IMG/VR virus record: IMGVR_UViG_3300032770_000014
Coordinates: 1 to 64,000 of that record
Reading direction: 5' to 3' (one strand)
DNA from: a virus
DNA: 64,000 nt
This document shows positions 1 through 7,723 of this stretch, piece after piece; position 1 is the first letter of the stretch; each line of letters starts with the position of its first letter. The notes under the pieces are model-generated. The model worked only from the letters and a program-made list of their open reading frames with translations, was not told where the DNA came from and made no database searches. Both the position numbers and the translations under genes were made by a program.

Positions 1-1
1 T

Positions 2-757
2 GCTGAAGCCGATCGCCCTGCCGCGCGCGACCTTATCACTCGCAATGCTGCGGCGCAATCCCATCTGACCTCGCGTGAGACTGTCTATCGCGCGTTTGTG
101 GACAATGATCCGGTGAAGCTGCAACAGGCTGCGGCTGGGGCGGCAGGTAGCCAGAATCCTCCGGTCGTAGCAGCCCAGCCCAATCCTGCCAATCCCGCTA
201 ATCCCCCCGCCTCTCCTCTCAGCGTCTCCCTCGATCAAGTCTCCGCCCTCTTCAACGAGAAGGTGAAGTCTGTCTATACCTCTCCTGAATTCACCGCCGC
301 CGTCGAGACCCTCGCTGAGAAGAAGGCTCAGGCCAAATTCGAGGCCGAGCGCGCTAACGTGATCGGAGCCGGTGCTGAAATCTCTGATACCATCTCCTCC
401 ATCCGCGAGAACCACCTGCGCGAGTTCAACGAGCCGTTGGATTCGGCCAAGTTCCGCGAGTACTACGCGGCAGAAGGCCCGAAGCATGGCAACCGTCTGC
501 TCGACACCTACAATGCCTATGTCTCGGAGAAGCGCACTGAGAAGAAAATCGCCGACGGGATTGCTGCCGGACTCGCCGCGCAAGCCACCGCCTCCGTCCC
601 CGGTTCCGCGGTTCCCGGCGTTGGCAACCCTCTGGCCCCCAACTTCGTGGACCACAACATGAAGGTGATCTCCCCGGCTGGAACGGCCGCGCCCTCGGCC
701 GACGCCGACAAAGCCGCGCAGGCCTTCGCGCAGATGCGGCAGGGATGGACGCAGTAG
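2..757 (+). CDS. Putative capsid scaffolding protein, 5' end missing
   Basis: The reading frame is open from the left edge of the window, so only the C-terminal 251 residues are seen; the internal GTG at 98 is not a convincing start. The product is rich in Ala, Gln, Glu and Lys, has a Pro/Asn-rich linker around residues 45-70, a charged helical stretch after it, and a short basic-aromatic tail ending in RQGWTQ. Scaffolding proteins of tailed phages typically sit directly before the capsid gene, are helical and have a small charged C-terminal capsid-binding tail. Position and composition are seen; the function is inferred. It is followed by a strong terminator, so it ends a transcription unit that starts outside the window. 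Confidence 0.55.
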   Translation, partial: AEADRPAARDLITRNAAAQSHLTSRETVYRAFVDNDPVKLQQAAAGAAGSQNPPVVAAQPNPANPANPPASPLSVSLDQVSALFNEKVKSVYTSPEFTAAVETLAEKKAQAKFEAERANVIGAGAEISDTISSIRENHLREFNEPLDSAKFREYYAAEGPKHGNRLLDTYNAYVSEKRTEKKIADGIAAGLAAQATASVPGSAVPGVGNPLAPNFVDHNMKVISPAGTAAPSADADKAAQAFAQMRQGWTQ

Positions 758-781
758 CCGTCTGATCCTGAGCTAGGAATG

Positions 782-814
782 AACTGGGGGACCGGAGACG
801 TCCCCCAGTTTTTT
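782..814 (+). terminator. Rho-independent terminator after the scaffold-like gene
   Basis: A perfect 10-bp stem (AACTGGGGGA paired with TCCCCCAGTT) with a 9-base loop is followed directly by a run of T. It lies 24 bases after the stop codon and separates the scaffold-like gene from the capsid promoter. Confidence 0.9.
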
Positions 815-929
815 GTCTGCGTCTGTTGTGCAGGATGGACCAAACGACGCTCTCGAACAAGCCCTCACAGTATCCAAAATGCCGAAGCAGGGGATGGGAT
901 TATTCCGTTCATCAATCCGATCCGCTGTT

Positions 930-951
930 GCAGGTTGAAGCAGCAACCTGC
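930..951. repeat. Small inverted repeat in the capsid leader region
   Basis: GCAGGTTG and CAACCTGC form a perfect 8-bp stem with a 6-base loop in the 327-bp gap between the scaffold-like and capsid genes. No T-run follows, so it is not a standard terminator. Apart from this, the terminator at 782-814 and the promoter at 985-1013, I see nothing else in the gap. Confidence 0.5.
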
Positions 952-984
952 CCTACCCATCCCCTCCCTCCACCCTCCCCCATC

Positions 985-1013
985 TTGACCTCCTCCCCGC
1001 GGAAACTTTACAT
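985..1013 (+). promoter_or_regulatory. Sigma70-like promoter for the major capsid gene
   Basis: TTGACC and TTACAT are separated by 17 bp, about 70 bp before the capsid start codon. A strong ribosome-binding site (AAGGAGG, 1069-1075) follows. A dedicated promoter just after a terminator fits the high expression needed for the capsid protein. Confidence 0.7.
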
Positions 1014-1084
1014 ACCGAAATTCTTGTGATTGACTTTCTTCGAGTCGGGTGGTAATTCCCGAAACCTGAAGGAGGGCATACTTC

Positions 1085-2071
1085 ATGCCGCCAAGTGGTA
1101 ATCAGACAATCTACAACGATTTGACTTCTTTCACCTACCAGTGGATCGTGCCGCGGGTGCAGGATGTTTACTTCAAGGTCTCGACGATCTTCCCGATCCT
1201 GTTCCGGCCCGACAACTTCAAGACCTTCTCGGGCTTCCAGATCCAAGTGCCGATCCAGTACGCTCCTCTCAAGGGCGGGCCTACTGTGGACGGCGGCGTG
1301 TTCGACATCTCCTCGTTCGAGACCGACACGGCGATGATCTTCGTGCCCAAGGAGTACTACACCAACGTTACCCTCTCCAGACAGCGGATTGCCCTCAACC
1401 AAGGCAGCCAAGCCGCGATGTCCTATGTGCAGGTGAAGGTGACCAATCTCTACCAGTCGATGATGCAGTATCTCGCGCAGGACACCTTCCGCGACGGACA
1501 GGGAACGGTCTCGGGCTTGAACGCGCTGGACGGCCTGCTGGCCGCCAACGATTCCGGCGCCAACTACCCTCAGTACGGCCAACTGGCCCGCGCCGCGATC
1601 GGCACCGGCGCCAACGCCGGAATCGCCGGTTACTACCAGTCCTTGAACACGCCCCTCTCCACTCAGATTCTCCAGTTCGCCTTCGGCGCGGCTTCCTTCG
1701 GCAACACCCAGCCGAACCTGGCCTTCATGACGCAGCCGATCTGGGACACGATGTGGCTGAGGATGTTCCCGGCACAGCGCGTGATGGACGACGACCCAGG
1801 CGTGATCTCCTTCGGCGCGACCTCGCTGAAGTTCTATGGGAATAAGCGGCTGTTGGTTGACCAGTATGTTCCGACCGGCGACGTTTTCCTGAACCGTGAC
1901 GAGTTCCTCCAGTGCTACGTGACCGAGGACAAGCTCTTCCAGTTCGGGTTCACCGGATTCAAGGAACTGCCTGACTCTCTCGACGGTGCCGGCCAAACCG
2001 TGTTCCTTGGCGACATCGTTAACGCCCAGCCTCGTGTCTCGGGCGTCCTTGTCAACGTGCAGAACACATAA
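1085..2071 (+). CDS. Major capsid protein (HK97-type fold expected)
   Basis: A 328-residue protein with a strong AAGGAGG site 9 bases before the ATG, its own promoter, and the scaffold-like gene upstream. It is about the usual size of compact HK97-fold coat proteins. Features typical of such proteins are an N-terminal helical arm, a central Gln/Ala/Gly-rich stretch (around residues 160-215) and a C-terminal domain with aromatic-rich beta strands, including the ISFGATSLKFYGNKRLL-like strand pair and a late VFLGDIV strand. I recognise it by overall character and gene order, not by a single diagnostic motif. It would form the hexamers and pentamers of the head shell. Confidence 0.8.
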   Translation: MPPSGNQTIYNDLTSFTYQWIVPRVQDVYFKVSTIFPILFRPDNFKTFSGFQIQVPIQYAPLKGGPTVDGGVFDISSFETDTAMIFVPKEYYTNVTLSRQRIALNQGSQAAMSYVQVKVTNLYQSMMQYLAQDTFRDGQGTVSGLNALDGLLAANDSGANYPQYGQLARAAIGTGANAGIAGYYQSLNTPLSTQILQFAFGAASFGNTQPNLAFMTQPIWDTMWLRMFPAQRVMDDDPGVISFGATSLKFYGNKRLLVDQYVPTGDVFLNRDEFLQCYVTEDKLFQFGFTGFKELPDSLDGAGQTVFLGDIVNAQPRVSGVLVNVQNT

Positions 2072-2198
2072 CGCGCGCTGACGTAAACCGGGGCCGCACA
2101 GCATGCCTGACGGCCCTCCGCAACGTAACAGGTTTGCCCCCACCATATCGGGGCCAGCAGGAAGGTCAGCAGGAGCTTCCTGAACGGAGGAAACTCAG

Positions 2199-2852
2199 AT
2201 GTACGGTCCTTATGCCCGTTTTGCCAATCCAACCACCCAGCTCGACTCCACGGCCAAGAATCCTCTCGGCCTCGTCTATTCGCCGCCTTGGGGAACCTAC
2301 TCCAATGTGTCCGGGGTTTCCAGCCCGGTCTTCTCGACCACTGCCAGTGCTTCTACCGCTGGCTACGGTGCGCCAGGCATCTTCAAGTATGTCTATTTCT
2401 ACGACGCTTCAGCCCTGACCGGCACGGCGCAGTCCGCGCCAGCTCCGGTCTACTGGATCGACGAGTCGTTTACCACCGTCACCTCAAACGCGGCCGATGC
2501 TTATTTCACGACCAATGGTAACTGCGTGGCCGGCTACTGGATGCCGAACACTACAGCCCTCGGTTCCTCTTACACCGCGGCTCAGTGGTATGCGCAGTTC
2601 GTTCAGTCTTATGGCTGGATTCAGGTCGGCGGATTCCTCTCCCAAGCCTACGTGTCCACGGTGACCGCTGCAGCCTTGGGTAATCCGATCTACGGCGCAA
2701 ATACCGGCTCATGGGCTTCCATTGTCGCTGCTGCTTCGACGGCAAGTTCGGCTGGTGTCTCGCGATACCTAGGCGTTCAGTGGTCTGCCGCCACTGCTAC
2801 CAACTACTTCGACGTGCTAGTCAATGGCGACGCGATGTTCTGGGGCAGCTAA
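2199..2852 (+). CDS. Putative virion (head decoration-like) protein
   Basis: 217 residues, start preceded by CGGAGG. Rich in Ala, Ser, Thr, Tyr and Gly with almost no Lys, suggesting a beta-rich structural protein. It lies 127 bp after the capsid gene and before another small protein of the same composition (2892-3266). Genes in this position often encode head decoration or completion proteins. I do not recognise the family; the function is inferred from position and composition only. Confidence 0.6.
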   Translation: MYGPYARFANPTTQLDSTAKNPLGLVYSPPWGTYSNVSGVSSPVFSTTASASTAGYGAPGIFKYVYFYDASALTGTAQSAPAPVYWIDESFTTVTSNAADAYFTTNGNCVAGYWMPNTTALGSSYTAAQWYAQFVQSYGWIQVGGFLSQAYVSTVTAAALGNPIYGANTGSWASIVAAASTASSAGVSRYLGVQWSAATATNYFDVLVNGDAMFWGS

Positions 2853-2891
2853 GATCCACGGACTCGAATCTTCAGGAAGGAGACTTAGAAA

Positions 2892-3266
2892 ATGTCGATT
2901 ACGTGGACTGAAAATGCCGATTCTCGTGCCGTGCTGGCGCCGTCGGTCATCATGCAGCAGAACAAGGCCTCGTTCGGCGCGTCGGATTACGTCAATGGTG
3001 GCTATGCTGTCTATCCCTCGGCCTTCGGGCTGTCGTCTATCCGCGCGCTGATCCCGGTTGCATTCAGCGCGTCGGGAGCGGGAAATCCGGGCGGATATGT
3101 GTGGGAGGCTATTGCACCTGCCACCGCCGGGCCAGCCGCGACGTACCCGTGGTATCTGAGGGCGTTCCAGCAGACTTCTGCAACCGGACCGCTGGTCGAG
3201 CCAGCCACCTCCGCGTCGTGTAACTTCAACGGCGGGACGATGGATTGGATGGCTATCGGCTACTGA
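2892..3266 (+). CDS. Small putative virion protein
   Basis: 124 residues, start preceded by AGGAAGGAGA about 9 bases upstream. Like its upstream neighbour it is rich in small residues, aromatic residues and Pro, has very few charged residues and ends in an aromatic residue (IGY). It closes the capsid transcription unit, because a long terminator hairpin follows. Probably a head decoration or minor capsid protein; no family recognised. Confidence 0.6.
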   Translation: MSITWTENADSRAVLAPSVIMQQNKASFGASDYVNGGYAVYPSAFGLSSIRALIPVAFSASGAGNPGGYVWEAIAPATAGPAATYPWYLRAFQQTSATGPLVEPATSASCNFNGGTMDWMAIGY

Positions 3267-3339
3267 TGGCAGAATTTGTAGTGTGATTGTTTGTTGCCGC
3301 CGTTGCTCGCTGCCCGTTGCCTTGCTGGTTGTTTGGCCT

Positions 3340-3405
3340 GCCCGCTGTCTTGCCGCTTCGCTTGTGACTCCTTGGGGGAGTGCGGGGCAGGACGGCGGGC
3401 TTTTT
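3340..3405 (+). terminator. Long-stem terminator closing the capsid unit
   Basis: A 15-bp arm at 3340-3354 pairs with 3386-3400 with only two G-U wobbles, then TTTTT. Inside the loop a smaller hairpin (ACTCC with GGAGT) can form. The branched shape is longer than a usual terminator but ends in the expected T-run. Confidence 0.8.
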
Positions 3406-3419
3406 CTTGAGGTGGATTG

Positions 3420-4454
3420 ATGAGTTCTTGGTCTAACGCGCCGATAGCAAACGCAGCCAACCAGGTTCTTCCCACGCCGGGCGTGAACCCGTGGCGCAAC
3501 CAGATGAACTTCGCGCAGATGGTGGGCGCGATCTCCAGCGAGAATCCCGACATCGACCCCAGCGACGTTCAGGTTCAGATCAACTCGATCGTCCGCGACA
3601 TCTATGACCGGCGAACTTGGTCCGGCCTGTTCATTCGTGGCCAGATCGCTACCACCGGCTTCACCGTTGGCGGCTCGGTCAACGTTACGCAAGGCTCGAA
3701 CCTCATTCAAGGAGTCGGTACCTCGTGGACCCCTGCCGTCGTCGGCCAGCAGTTCCGCCTCGGCTACAACACTCCTCCCTACAACATCACCGCCGTTGAT
3801 CCCTTCGCGCAAGTTCTCACCATCGAGATGCCGTGGGCCTCGAACAGTTACTCGACGGCTGGCTACTACATCGCACAGTATTATTACACGCTGGGGTCGA
3901 ACATCAAGTACGTGCACACCGCCAAGAACATGCTGATGGCGTGGCGGCTGCGGCTGGACTACACGCAGCAGACTCTGGACTCCCGCGACCCGTGGCGCGC
4001 AACCGTGTTCACGCCTACCGCCCTCGTGCAGATGCCGCCTGACCCCAACGGGAATTACCAAGTGGAGCTGTGGCCTGTACCTTCCATTGTTCAAGCCCTC
4101 CCATGGATTGCCTACTGTCAGCCTCCCAATCTTGTGAACGACCCTGACGCGCTGCCCCCTGCTATTCGCGCTGACATCGTAGTGGACTTCGGGCGCGCAT
4201 GGGCCAAGACCTACAAAGGGCCGAAGTGGAACAAGTACTACGACAAGCCGGAGGCAGACCGGTTACGACAGGAGGCGGAGTACAAATTGCTGTACATGGC
4301 CAAGGCTGATGAAGATCTCTACCGCCAATCGATCCTTTTCCGCAACGAGGATATTCGCGTGGCCCCAGACCTGCTCTCCGGCTACCGCAACGCGATCTGG
4401 GATTTCAATCACGGCGTTCCGGCCGGGGAAGGCAATTCGGAATGGTCTTGGTAG
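3420..4454 (+). CDS. Putative head-to-tail connector/adaptor protein
   Basis: 344 residues from the ATG at 3420, preceded by GAGGTGG; a TTG three bases upstream is less likely. The N-terminal part has a helical segment (ISSENPDIDPSDVQVQINSIV), then a beta-rich Gly/Thr insertion (about residues 75-150), then a helical C-terminal region with many Trp and Tyr residues. A helix-insertion-helix layout in this position is common among phage adaptor and head-completion proteins that dock under the portal. Two further proteins of this window (6113-6802 and 7724-8905) have the same style, so the connector probably has several rings. Family assignment is an inference. Confidence 0.5.
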   Translation: MSSWSNAPIANAANQVLPTPGVNPWRNQMNFAQMVGAISSENPDIDPSDVQVQINSIVRDIYDRRTWSGLFIRGQIATTGFTVGGSVNVTQGSNLIQGVGTSWTPAVVGQQFRLGYNTPPYNITAVDPFAQVLTIEMPWASNSYSTAGYYIAQYYYTLGSNIKYVHTAKNMLMAWRLRLDYTQQTLDSRDPWRATVFTPTALVQMPPDPNGNYQVELWPVPSIVQALPWIAYCQPPNLVNDPDALPPAIRADIVVDFGRAWAKTYKGPKWNKYYDKPEADRLRQEAEYKLLYMAKADEDLYRQSILFRNEDIRVAPDLLSGYRNAIWDFNHGVPAGEGNSEWSW

Positions 4455-4479
4455 CTTGGCTCTCAGAAAGGACAGTACG

Positions 4480-4674
4480 ATGCGCTCTACATCCATGAAG
4501 CACGAAGAGGCGCGGGAAACTCCGCGTCAGGAAGCTCGTTATCATTCGCCAGCCTTCTTGCGTAAGGCGGCTCGCCTGGCCGAGGGCAAGCGCAGGGGCA
4601 AGCGAGCCAGCGCGAGGGGAGCAAGCGCGAGGGGAGCCAGCATGCGTACCTCTCGGCGCCGGAGCCGCGGATGA
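4480..4674 (+). CDS. Very basic 64-residue protein
   Basis: The ATG at 4480 follows AGAAAGGA. More than a third of residues are Arg or Lys, and the C-terminal half contains a 15-bp DNA tandem repeat that gives repeated SARGA units and then an Arg cluster. The stop overlaps the next start (ATGA), so the two are translationally coupled. A small Arg-rich protein in a virion module could bind packaged DNA or RNA, but no function can be read directly. Confidence 0.55.
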   Translation: MRSTSMKHEEARETPRQEARYHSPAFLRKAARLAEGKRRGKRASARGASARGASMRTSRRRSRG

Positions 4675-5051
4675 TCTGCACCTGTGGGCACGACTCGCCG
4701 TCTTACTCAGTCAGGCTGTCTCCCGCTGGTCCGCGAACGGTCTGCCGGCACTGTACGTCGTCGCATCCGCGCGCGTCTGTGACCAATCCGTTTGCCACGC
4801 TGAAGCTCGATCACGCTCACGACGAACTAGGCAACCCGGTAGAAGTCTCCTCCCTGCGCCAGCTCCAACAAGCCGAGAAACGCTACAAGTTCAAAAGTCT
4901 TGTGGCCAACGAGCGCGAGGCCGATTTCGACAAGCCGCCGCAGCATCGGCAGAAAGACCTGTTCGAGGCCACCAGCGAGGCGGGCGGATGGCTCTACCCA
5001 GAGGTGGCCGAGTCGATGATCCAAGAATTGCGCGAGGCCGGGGAGATTTAA
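4671..5051 (+). CDS. Zinc-ribbon-like small protein
   Basis: 126 residues, with its ATG overlapping the preceding stop. The N-terminus has Cys pairs (MICTCGH and VCRHC) spaced like a zinc ribbon; the rest is helical and charged. Short proteins of this type are common between phage structural genes. Function unknown; zinc binding is inferred from the Cys spacing. Confidence 0.55.
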   Translation: MICTCGHDSPSYSVRLSPAGPRTVCRHCTSSHPRASVTNPFATLKLDHAHDELGNPVEVSSLRQLQQAEKRYKFKSLVANEREADFDKPPQHRQKDLFEATSEAGGWLYPEVAESMIQELREAGEI

Positions 5052-5068
5052 CCCTCTAGTCCCTAGCC

Positions 5069-5090
5069 TTACCGCTTGACCTCGTATAAA
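5069..5090 (+). promoter_or_regulatory. Recurrent TTACCGC-TAT element
   Basis: TTACCGC followed after 9 bp by TATAAA, in the 62-bp gap before the gene at 5114. The same arrangement occurs at 7690-7713, 16809-16830, 25115-25137 and, less exactly, 10309-10331, each time in a gap before a plus-strand gene. It is a candidate phage-specific promoter. Confidence 0.5.
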
Positions 5091-5113
5091 CTGCCCCCCG
5101 ACGGAGGTTCCTT

Positions 5114-5494
5114 ATGGCCGAGATGTTTCGCAAGTGCGTTGACCAGAATGGCGTCGAGATTAGCGGCAACTCTCATCCTGTGACCGATTACGGCCACTCC
5201 GCCAATGAGCAACGTCCGTCGCAACCGCACTGGATGGCTGGCTATGACGGATTCGGCGGTTACACGGAACCACCTGCCGAGACCATCGTCCACAAGACCA
5301 AGGACCGCGTGATTGGGGGACAGAGAAGTCGGGCCGGTGCCATGATTTTCGAGGGCGACCTTCTTCCCCGCTCAGAGCGCGTCCCTCGCGAGGAAGCGGG
5401 GCGACCCATTGAGAAGCACGACCCGTCCTGCTGGTGCGATCTGTGTCATCCACCGCAGCCGCCCACAGAGCCAGTCAAAGCATACCGGAGGTAA
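5114..5494 (+). CDS. Hypothetical protein with C-terminal Cys cluster
   Basis: 126 residues with a good ribosome-binding site (ACGGAGG). The sequence is hydrophilic and the C-terminal part contains a SCWCDLCHPP stretch, a compact Cys cluster that could bind a metal. It lies between the zinc-ribbon protein and a putative virion protein. No family recognised. Confidence 0.55.
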   Translation: MAEMFRKCVDQNGVEISGNSHPVTDYGHSANEQRPSQPHWMAGYDGFGGYTEPPAETIVHKTKDRVIGGQRSRAGAMIFEGDLLPRSERVPREEAGRPIEKHDPSCWCDLCHPPQPPTEPVKAYRR

Positions 5495-5514
5495 GGAAGG
5501 CAAGGAGGTAGTAG

Positions 5515-6099
5515 ATGTCTCTTCGCGGATTCGGAAACCAAACTCTCACAGGCTCGCCGCAGCCGCTGATCGGCTCGCAACTTCAGTCTGCTGTCACTCC
5601 CTCTCCTGACTTCTATACCGGCCGGCTCGATCCCGGTTCCCAGTCCTCCTCCTCTCTGCTCTCCGTCTATGCTCCTTCCCTCTTCCGTCAGGGCGATCAC
5701 GTCATGGTGGGAGCGTCCAACTCCTTCAACCAAGGCTCCACTACCTCGGTCGATGGCGGCACGGTCCAAGCCGTCAACGCCTCGGCCTCGAACATCCTCG
5801 TCACCGGCTTGATGCGCAGGCACTCCGCTGGGGAGTGGGTGATCCTGGCCGTCCCTGTCTCTCAAGCCCTGATCCAGGTTCCTAGTGGGAACTCGGGCGC
5901 GCAGGTTTACTTGGGAGAGGACGCGACGGTAGCGTCTACCTCCCAGACCCTGATCGCAGCAATTCCGAAAAACACCGTCCAGCCGCCCTTCAGCGTCCCG
6001 ACATCGGCGGGCGGAACCTTCAACACCTTCGAGTCGCAGAAGATGTGGGTGCAGGGAACAGCAAGCGACACGTACCTGCCCAGCCTGTTCATACCATAG
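5515..6099 (+). CDS. Putative virion protein, beta-rich
   Basis: 194 residues, preceded by AAGGAGG. Dominated by Ser, Thr, Gly, Val and Gln with few charges, as in phage decoration, spike or neck proteins. It sits among connector-like genes. The region around residues 55-110 has the alternating pattern of a small beta-barrel. No specific family recognised; the structural role is inferred. Confidence 0.55.
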   Translation: MSLRGFGNQTLTGSPQPLIGSQLQSAVTPSPDFYTGRLDPGSQSSSSLLSVYAPSLFRQGDHVMVGASNSFNQGSTTSVDGGTVQAVNASASNILVTGLMRRHSAGEWVILAVPVSQALIQVPSGNSGAQVYLGEDATVASTSQTLIAAIPKNTVQPPFSVPTSAGGTFNTFESQKMWVQGTASDTYLPSLFIP

Positions 6100-6112
6100 G
6101 ATTCGCGCGGCA

Positions 6113-6802
6113 ATGGCTCTGACCTCGACAATCGCGGAGATGGCTCCAGCCGTAGGTGAGCGGTTGCAAGATCCTACGTTTGTTTTCTGGAATCAGACAT
6201 ACGAGGTGAACGCGGCCTTGGCCGAGGCCATCTCTGAGCTTCTCCTTATCGTCGGTAGACCGACCGCGATCTTCAATCAGCCTGTCACCATCCAGCCCAA
6301 CGTCGTCTGGCAGCAGATGCCTTCTGGCCTTCTCGCGGTCACTGACATCTACCTCTCCGGCAAACGGCTGGCCAAGACCACCCTGCGCTCGCTCGACAAT
6401 CTCTGCGCTTCCTGGTCGTCGTCATGGGAATCAGACCGTGCCGCACAGCCGGCGCGCTGGGCTCCCGTTGGCCTGTCGATGTTCGTTGTTCATCCCGCGC
6501 CACTGGCGCCGGTGCAGGCGAGCGTGACTGGGATCGCTTACCCGCTGACGGATAGCTGGCCACCGAACGGGACGGAGACGAGTCCATTCCACAAGGAAGT
6601 GGATCAAGCCTTAGAAATGTTTGCAGCTAGTTATTGCAGGGTTAAAGAGGTCGGACAGGATTTCCAAGAAGGGCTTGCGCTCTATACACAATTTCTTGAA
6701 ATCGGTCAGCGTCTCTCCGCCATTGAGGACCGTCGCGATTCCCTTGCATGGACCCGCTCTCTCGGCGCTCCGACCGCGCCCTCCCAAGTCTCTCATCGAT
6801 AA
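6113..6802 (+). CDS. Putative connector/adaptor-like protein
   Basis: 229 residues starting 14 bp after the previous stop. It begins with a helical segment (VNAALAEAISELLLIVG), then a beta region, then a long C-terminal helical part (EVDQALEMFAASYCRVKEVGQDF). This layout is the same as in the gene at 3420 and in many phage adaptor proteins. The ribosome-binding site is weak, so translation may be coupled to the gene upstream. Function inferred from style and position. Confidence 0.5.
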   Translation: MALTSTIAEMAPAVGERLQDPTFVFWNQTYEVNAALAEAISELLLIVGRPTAIFNQPVTIQPNVVWQQMPSGLLAVTDIYLSGKRLAKTTLRSLDNLCASWSSSWESDRAAQPARWAPVGLSMFVVHPAPLAPVQASVTGIAYPLTDSWPPNGTETSPFHKEVDQALEMFAASYCRVKEVGQDFQEGLALYTQFLEIGQRLSAIEDRRDSLAWTRSLGAPTAPSQVSHR

Positions 6803-6806
6803 TCCC

Positions 6807-6835
6807 TTTACACGCTCCCCTGTAAGTCGTATCCT
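6807..6835 (+). promoter_or_regulatory. Sigma70-like promoter
   Basis: TTTACA and TATCCT separated by 17 bp, 18 bp before the GTG start at 6854. The -10 hexamer TATCCT is the same as in the elements at 7708 and 25132. Confidence 0.6.
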
Positions 6836-6853
6836 TCTTAGGCAGGAGAACCT

Positions 6854-7684
6854 GTGCCCATGCTAACCGACACTGCCCCCTCCCCCGCCTCGGAATCGAC
6901 CACAAATCCTGACCCTGCCGTGATCGAAGCTGCCGAAGCCGTTGCTGAAGAAGCCACCGAAATCGTCGCCGAGGCCACCGGCGAGGCCGCCGAAGCCACC
7001 ACTGAAAAAACCTTTGACCGTAAAGCCTACTGGACCCCGGAGCGACGAGCGGCCCTGTCCGAGAAGATGAAGCGGAAACACGAGCCTTCAGCCTTCGCCT
7101 TGACTGACGAACATGAGTTCCCGACCTCGCCATCGCCCCCTCCGCCTGTGGACCTCCAACATAACCGGGGAATCCTCAGCACGGTACCTGCTCCAGACAA
7201 CCTCATTGCCGCGCCTCCCCCCCCTCCCGGCACACCCTCCTCTCCCTACCGCCGTTGTCCCTGCCTTGCCGTCCTCCCCGGCCGCGTCTGCACCTTCTGC
7301 TACGGGACCAAGTGGACGAAGCTCTGTCCCAAATGCTCGGGGGAAGGCCGGATCAATCTTGTCGTGCGCAAGGGAGCGGAGCGGTCGATGCCCTGCGGGA
7401 ATTGTGGTGGGAGAGGAACCCTGCCAGCCAACACGGCGGAGATCACGGAAGCTGCCCGGCTGGCGGAGGAGTTCGCTGCGGGGCCGGAGGGCCAGGCCGC
7501 GCTTGCTGCCGCTGCCGTTGATGACCTGCCTGACTTCCGCCGCGCTGTCAGGCTACCGGGAATCGGCGTCACTGCCACCAAGCGAGGAGGGACGCTGGCC
7601 GCGAAACGGCGAGAACAGGAGCGATACGCGAAGCGCAGGCAGGCGCGCGCGAAGGCCAAGGCGAAGGCTGGAGCAACAAATTAG
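6854..7684 (+). CDS. DnaJ-type zinc-finger protein with acidic N-terminus and basic tail
   Basis: 276 residues from a GTG preceded by AGGAG. Residues about 20-60 are an acidic Ala/Glu repeat; then comes a Pro-rich linker; residues about 130-200 hold Cys pairs in the form CTFCYGT, CPKCSGEG and CGNCGGRG. That is the CxxCxGxG signature of the DnaJ cysteine-rich domain, with one pair (CPC near residue 136) less canonical. The C-terminus is very basic (RRQARAKAKAKA). There is no J domain. In DnaJ this domain binds unfolded substrate protein, so a chaperone or assembly role is possible. The context, among connector genes, fits head or connector assembly, but that is inference. Confidence 0.7.
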   Translation: MPMLTDTAPSPASESTTNPDPAVIEAAEAVAEEATEIVAEATGEAAEATTEKTFDRKAYWTPERRAALSEKMKRKHEPSAFALTDEHEFPTSPSPPPPVDLQHNRGILSTVPAPDNLIAAPPPPPGTPSSPYRRCPCLAVLPGRVCTFCYGTKWTKLCPKCSGEGRINLVVRKGAERSMPCGNCGGRGTLPANTAEITEAARLAEEFAAGPEGQAALAAAAVDDLPDFRRAVRLPGIGVTATKRGGTLAAKRREQERYAKRRQARAKAKAKAGATN

Positions 7685-7689
7685 CAGAC

Positions 7690-7713
7690 TTACCGCTGAA
7701 TCGCTGCTATCCT
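7690..7713 (+). promoter_or_regulatory. Recurrent TTACCGC-TATCCT element
   Basis: TTACCGC, 11 bp, TATCCT, then only 10 bp to the ATG at 7724 with no ribosome-binding site. If TATCCT is a -10 element the transcript would start almost at the start codon. Confidence 0.5.
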
Positions 7714-7723
7714 GTCCCGCGAG

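Noticed and set aside
953-4094. Long minus-strand frames antisense to the capsid and connector genes.
   Set aside because: They are third-position shadows in GC-rich genes and have no ribosome-binding sites; the plus-strand genes are much better supported.
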